A DNA stretch of 44,841 nucleotides from JAWKJY01 sp041393535 (lineage in GTDB: Bacteria; Actinomycetota; Thermoleophilia; Gaiellales; Gaiellaceae): assembly GCA_041393535.1 (NCBI GenBank), contig JAWKJY010000018.1, positions 1 to 44,841 of the forward strand. The letters are read 5' to 3'. The notes under the pieces were generated by a model. The model searched no databases. It was not told the origin of the DNA and saw nothing but the letters and a program-made list of their open reading frames with translations. Made by a program: the position numbers and the translations under genes. This document shows positions 42,021 through 44,841 of this stretch, in pieces; position 1 is the stretch's first letter; each line of letters begins with the position of its first letter.

Positions 42021-43958
42021 TCAGGCGCTCTGCGGATCGACGTCGACCACGGCGGCGAGCCCGTCGCGGCGCATCGGCACGGCAGCGGCGGCGAGCACCC
42101 TCGCCGCCCGGGTGGCGACGCGCCGCGGCTCGCGCGTCTTGACCAGGAGCTGCGCCCGGTAGCGGTTGCGCAGGCGTAGGAGCGGCGCGGGCCCGAGCAC
42201 CTGGTCGTCGGGCGCGTCCCCGGCGAGTGCGGCGCGGATCTCGCCCAGGGCGACGAGAGGCGGGCCGGGCTCGGGCCCCGAGACGAGGATGCGGACGAGG
42301 TGGCGGAAGGGCGGGTAGAGCAGCTCCTCCCGCCGCGCGAGCTCACCGACCAGGAACTCCTCGACCGCGTGGCGCGCGGCGAGCGCGATCGGGCGCGCGT
42401 CCGGGTCGAAGCTCTGGACGATGACGCGGCCGGCGCGATCGCGCCCGCTGCGCCCGGCCAGCTGCGTCACCAGCTGGAACGTGCGCTCCTCCGCCCGGAA
42501 GTCCGGGATGCCGAGCTCCGTCCCCGCGTCGACGACGGCGGCGAGCGCGACGTCCTCGAAGTGGTGCCCCTTCGCGACCATCTGCGTGCCGACCAGGACG
42601 CCCCGCTCGGCGGCCGCGAACGCGGCGAGGACGTCGGCGTGCGTCGCGCCCGCCCGGACGGCGTCGGCATCGAGCCGGAAGCGCGCGAGCTCGGGGAGCT
42701 GGCGGGCCAGCTCGCGCTCGAGCCGCTCGGTGCCGGCCCCGAGGCGCGCCAGCTCGACCGCCCCGCACGCGGGGCAGCGCGCGCCCGCCGGAGTCGAGAA
42801 GCCGCACTGGTGGCAGTGGAGGCGGTCGTCCCCGTGTAGGACGAGCGAGACGTCGCAGGCCGAGCAGCGGCGGGTCGCGCCGCACGCGCGGCACGAGAGC
42901 GTCGGCGCGAGGCCGCGGCGGTTGAGCAGCAGGATCCCCTTGCCGCCGCGGTCGACGAGCTCGCCGAGCGCGGCGAGCAGCGGCGTCGAGAGCGGGTAGC
43001 CGCGCTCGCGCCGCAGGTCGACGACCGAGACCGTCGGCAGGGCGGCGCCGAGGCGGCCGCCGAGCGCGAGGCGCTCCAGGCGGTGCCAGCTCTCGGGCCG
43101 CGGGGTCGCGCTGCCGTAGAGCACGACCGCCCGCTCGAGCGCGCCCCGCTTCGCCGCGACGGTGCGCGCGTCGTAGCGCGGGTCCGCGTCCTGCTTGTAG
43201 GACGGGTCGTGCTCCTCGTCGACGCAGATCAGCCCGAGCCTCGGCACCGGCGCGAGGACGGCCGAGCGGGCGCCCACGACGATCGGTGCCTCGCCAAGGG
43301 CGACGCGCTCGCGCTCGTCGCGCCGCTCGGCCTCGGTCAGGCCGGAGTGGAGGATCGCGACGCGCTCGCCGAAGCGCCGCCGGAAGCGGGCCGCCGTCTG
43401 CGGCGTGAGGGCGATCTCGGGCACGAGCACGATCGCGCCGAGGCCTCGGGCGAGGGCGGCCTGGCACGCCTTGAGGTAGACCTCGGTCTTGCCGCTCCCG
43501 GTCGCGCCGTGCAGGAGGAAGGTGCCGCCCGTGCCGAGGGCAGCCTCGACGCGGGCGAGGGCGGCCACCTGCGTCCCGGTCAGCGCCGCGGGCTCGTCCT
43601 CGGCGGCGAGCCCGCCGGGCGTCTCGACCTCGCGCGGGCCGCCCTTGCCGCGCCGGGCGCGCGTCACGGGCGCGACGAGCGCGAGGGCGCGCGCCGGCGT
43701 CGAGCCGTAGTACTCGGCGAGCCAGAGCGCGAGATCGACGAGCGGCGGCGGAACCGTCCCGAGCACGGCCGCGACCGGGACGGGGTCGACCCCCGCGGGC
43801 GCCTCGTCGGAGACCGAGCAGACCACGCCGCGGTGGCGCGAGCGCCCGAGCGGGACGGAGACGACGGCGCCCTTCTCGAGCCCGTCCGCGAGGTAGGTGA
43901 ACGGCCGCGACAGCGCGCGGGTCGAGACGAGGGGATAGACCGAGGCGTAGCGCGCCAC
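42021..43958 (-). CDS. priA: Primosomal protein N' (replication restart helicase PriA)
   Basis: 645 residues. An N-terminal DNA-binding domain (TRALSRPFTYLADGLEKGA) precedes the helicase core, with GATGSGKT (151-158), DEEH (247-250) and LYGSATPRPES. A zinc-binding cysteine cluster (SCRACGATRRCSAC and CHQCG..CPACG) sits in the helicase half. The C-terminal LVTQLAGRSGRD is motif VI. Many actinobacterial PriA proteins have lost helicase motifs; this one keeps them. The start is GTG 43958, right after the DtxR-like gene. Confidence 0.95.
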   Translation of the reverse strand: MARYASVYPLVSTRALSRPFTYLADGLEKGAVVSVPLGRSRHRGVVCSVSDEAPAGVDPVPVAAVLGTVPPPLVDLALWLAEYYGSTPARALALVAPVTRARRGKGGPREVETPGGLAAEDEPAALTGTQVAALARVEAALGTGGTFLLHGATGSGKTEVYLKACQAALARGLGAIVLVPEIALTPQTAARFRRRFGERVAILHSGLTEAERRDERERVALGEAPIVVGARSAVLAPVPRLGLICVDEEHDPSYKQDADPRYDARTVAAKRGALERAVVLYGSATPRPESWHRLERLALGGRLGAALPTVSVVDLRRERGYPLSTPLLAALGELVDRGGKGILLLNRRGLAPTLSCRACGATRRCSACDVSLVLHGDDRLHCHQCGFSTPAGARCPACGAVELARLGAGTERLERELARQLPELARFRLDADAVRAGATHADVLAAFAAAERGVLVGTQMVAKGHHFEDVALAAVVDAGTELGIPDFRAEERTFQLVTQLAGRSGRDRAGRVIVQSFDPDARPIALAARHAVEEFLVGELARREELLYPPFRHLVRILVSGPEPGPPLVALGEIRAALAGDAPDDQVLGPAPLLRLRNRYRAQLLVKTREPRRVATRAARVLAAAAVPMRRDGLAAVVDVDPQSA

Positions 43959-43961
43959 GCG

Positions 43962-44654
43962 CTACGCGGCGCGGCGGACGAAGAGGCCCGCCGCCTGGCG
44001 CTCGCTGATCGAGCGCTCGTCCCCGTCGACGCGGAGCGTGAGCTGGCCGTCGGCGGGCGCGGTCGCGCGGAGCTCGACCTGCGTGCCCGGCGCGAGGCCG
44101 TGGTCGTAGAACCAGTGCAGGAGCGGCCCGTCGTGCTCGGCGAGCCGGACGATCGTGCCGCGCTCCCCCGGGGCCATCTGCGACAGCGCGACGAGCTCGC
44201 GGTTCTCCGCCTGCTCGGTCGCGGGGTCGACCGGCCAGCCGTGCGGGCAGCGGTCGGGGTTCCCGAGCCGCACCTCGATCCGGTCGATCATGTCGTCGGT
44301 GAAGGTGTCGCCGAGGCGATCGGCATGCTCGTGCGACTCCGCCGGCGTGTAGCCCATGAAGTCGGTCAGCAGCCGCTCGATCAGCCGGTGCCGCCGGATC
44401 ACGCGCTCGGCCTGCACGCGGCCGGCCGGCGTGAGGATGACCTGCTTGTGCTCGCCGCGCTCGACGAGCCCGTCGCTCTCGAGCCGCTTGAGCATCTCGC
44501 CCGCCGAGGCGCGCGACACCCCGAGCATCTCCGCGACCCGGGCCGCGAGCGCCCCGCGCCCGCTCACCGCCGGCCCGTACTCCCCGACGGGGAAGGCGAG
44601 GAAGTAGACGACCTCGAGGTAGTCGTCGACGGAGTGCCCGTGCGGCCCGGCCAT
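43962..44654 (-). CDS. DtxR-family metal-dependent repressor (IdeR/MntR-like)
   Basis: 230 residues. The N-terminal winged HTH covers about 30-66 (ALAARVAEMLGVSRASAGEM, LKRLESDGLVERGEHK). The metal-binding dimerisation domain has RRHRLIERLLTDFMG and AESHEHADRLGDTF with His/Glu ligands, followed by NPDRCPHGWPV. The C-terminus is an SH3/FeoA-like domain (LAPGTQVELRATAP). It represses iron or manganese genes when metal is bound; which metal cannot be told. The ATG has TAGAAT six bases upstream. It abuts priA. Confidence 0.92.
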   Translation of the reverse strand: MAGPHGHSVDDYLEVVYFLAFPVGEYGPAVSGRGALAARVAEMLGVSRASAGEMLKRLESDGLVERGEHKQVILTPAGRVQAERVIRRHRLIERLLTDFMGYTPAESHEHADRLGDTFTDDMIDRIEVRLGNPDRCPHGWPVDPATEQAENRELVALSQMAPGERGTIVRLAEHDGPLLHWFYDHGLAPGTQVELRATAPADGQLTLRVDGDERSISERQAAGLFVRRAA

Positions 44655-44841
44655 GCGGCGATTCTAGCCGTGCAGCGAACCCGGCTCCCCGGCGACGAGG
44701 TCAGGCGCGAGCCGACCGACCAGGACGAGGAGGAGGGCAGCTCGGTGCCCTCCGACCAGCGCCCGCTCGGAGGAGCCGCCAGCGCGAAGCGGCAGGTGGG
44801 AGCCCGAGCGCGAAGGGCCGTGGCGCGATGAGGGGGCCCTG
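44655..44841. other. Window end upstream of the DtxR-like gene
   Basis: Apart from the -10 box, nothing certain is seen. Short frames on both strands are Arg/Gly-rich and not family-like. The end of an upstream minus-strand gene could lie here, but I cannot support one. Confidence 0.4.
44661..44666 (-). promoter_or_regulatory. Putative -10 box for the DtxR-like gene (leaderless type)
   Basis: TAGAAT on the minus strand ends 6 bases before the ATG. Confidence 0.45.

Noticed and set aside
43083..44831. Plus-strand 582-codon frame at the window end
   Set aside because: It is antisense to priA and the dtxR-like gene and low in complexity, with no recognisable domain.

Overview
This is a very GC-rich stretch of bacterial chromosome from an actinobacterium. 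GTG is a very common start codon, and stop/start overlaps of the GTGA type join many neighbouring genes. The gene order smc-ftsY, rpmF-YceD, a SepIVA-like coiled-coil gene and coaD, together with a fused KorA and a DtxR-type regulator, points to Actinomycetota. PriA keeps its helicase motifs, so Mycobacterium- or Streptomyces-type lineages are less likely. A deep class such as Thermoleophilia is my guess, not something the sequence proves.

Layout. Positions 1-4681 (minus) hold a class III aminotransferase and the 2-oxoacid:ferredoxin oxidoreductase pair korA-korB. Positions 4875-8696 hold a small helical protein and, on the plus strand, a PEP-utilising swivelling-domain protein overlapping an MFS exporter. 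Positions 8761-11033 (minus) hold the DNA-uptake genes comM and dprA. Positions 11159-12762 (plus) hold a nitroreductase and a solute-binding-like protein. Positions 12855-16712 hold tenA, a small membrane protein, a c-type cytochrome lipoprotein and an MMPL transporter. A PhoD-type phosphatase lies at 16822-18323 (plus). From 18333 to 44654 every gene is on the minus strand. In transcription order they are dtxR-like, priA, def, fmt, rsmB, rpe, ribD, ribE, ribBA, ribH, rpmB, a lone receiver, recG, rsmD, coaD, sepIVA-like, YceD, rpmF, plsX, acpP, rnc, smc, ftsY, ffh, rpsP, khpA, rimM, trmD, lepB, rplS, rnhB and yraN. This is a conserved core block for translation, SRP targeting, fatty-acid start-up, riboflavin synthesis and DNA repair.

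Sequence quality differs along the window. Between about 3.7 and 17 kb, several genes (korA, dprA, comM, the nitroreductase, the solute-binding protein and phoD) are interrupted by single-base indels, mostly in G/C runs. The protein sequence stays family-like on both sides of each break, so these look like sequencing or assembly errors rather than gene decay. The block right of 18 kb has none that I can see.

The signals not explained by the genes are: (1) a dispersed intergenic element of about 130 bp present twice, at 19516-19646 and 40425-40563; (2) TANNNT boxes 6-10 nt before the start codon of many first-in-operon genes, which suggests widespread leaderless transcription; (3) an unusually short SMC; (4) a RibH with a proline-rich N-terminal extension; (5) a PEP-swivelling protein with no ATP-grasp domain, coupled to an exporter. 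I did not find a defence system, a CRISPR array, an insertion sequence or an obvious new multi-gene system.
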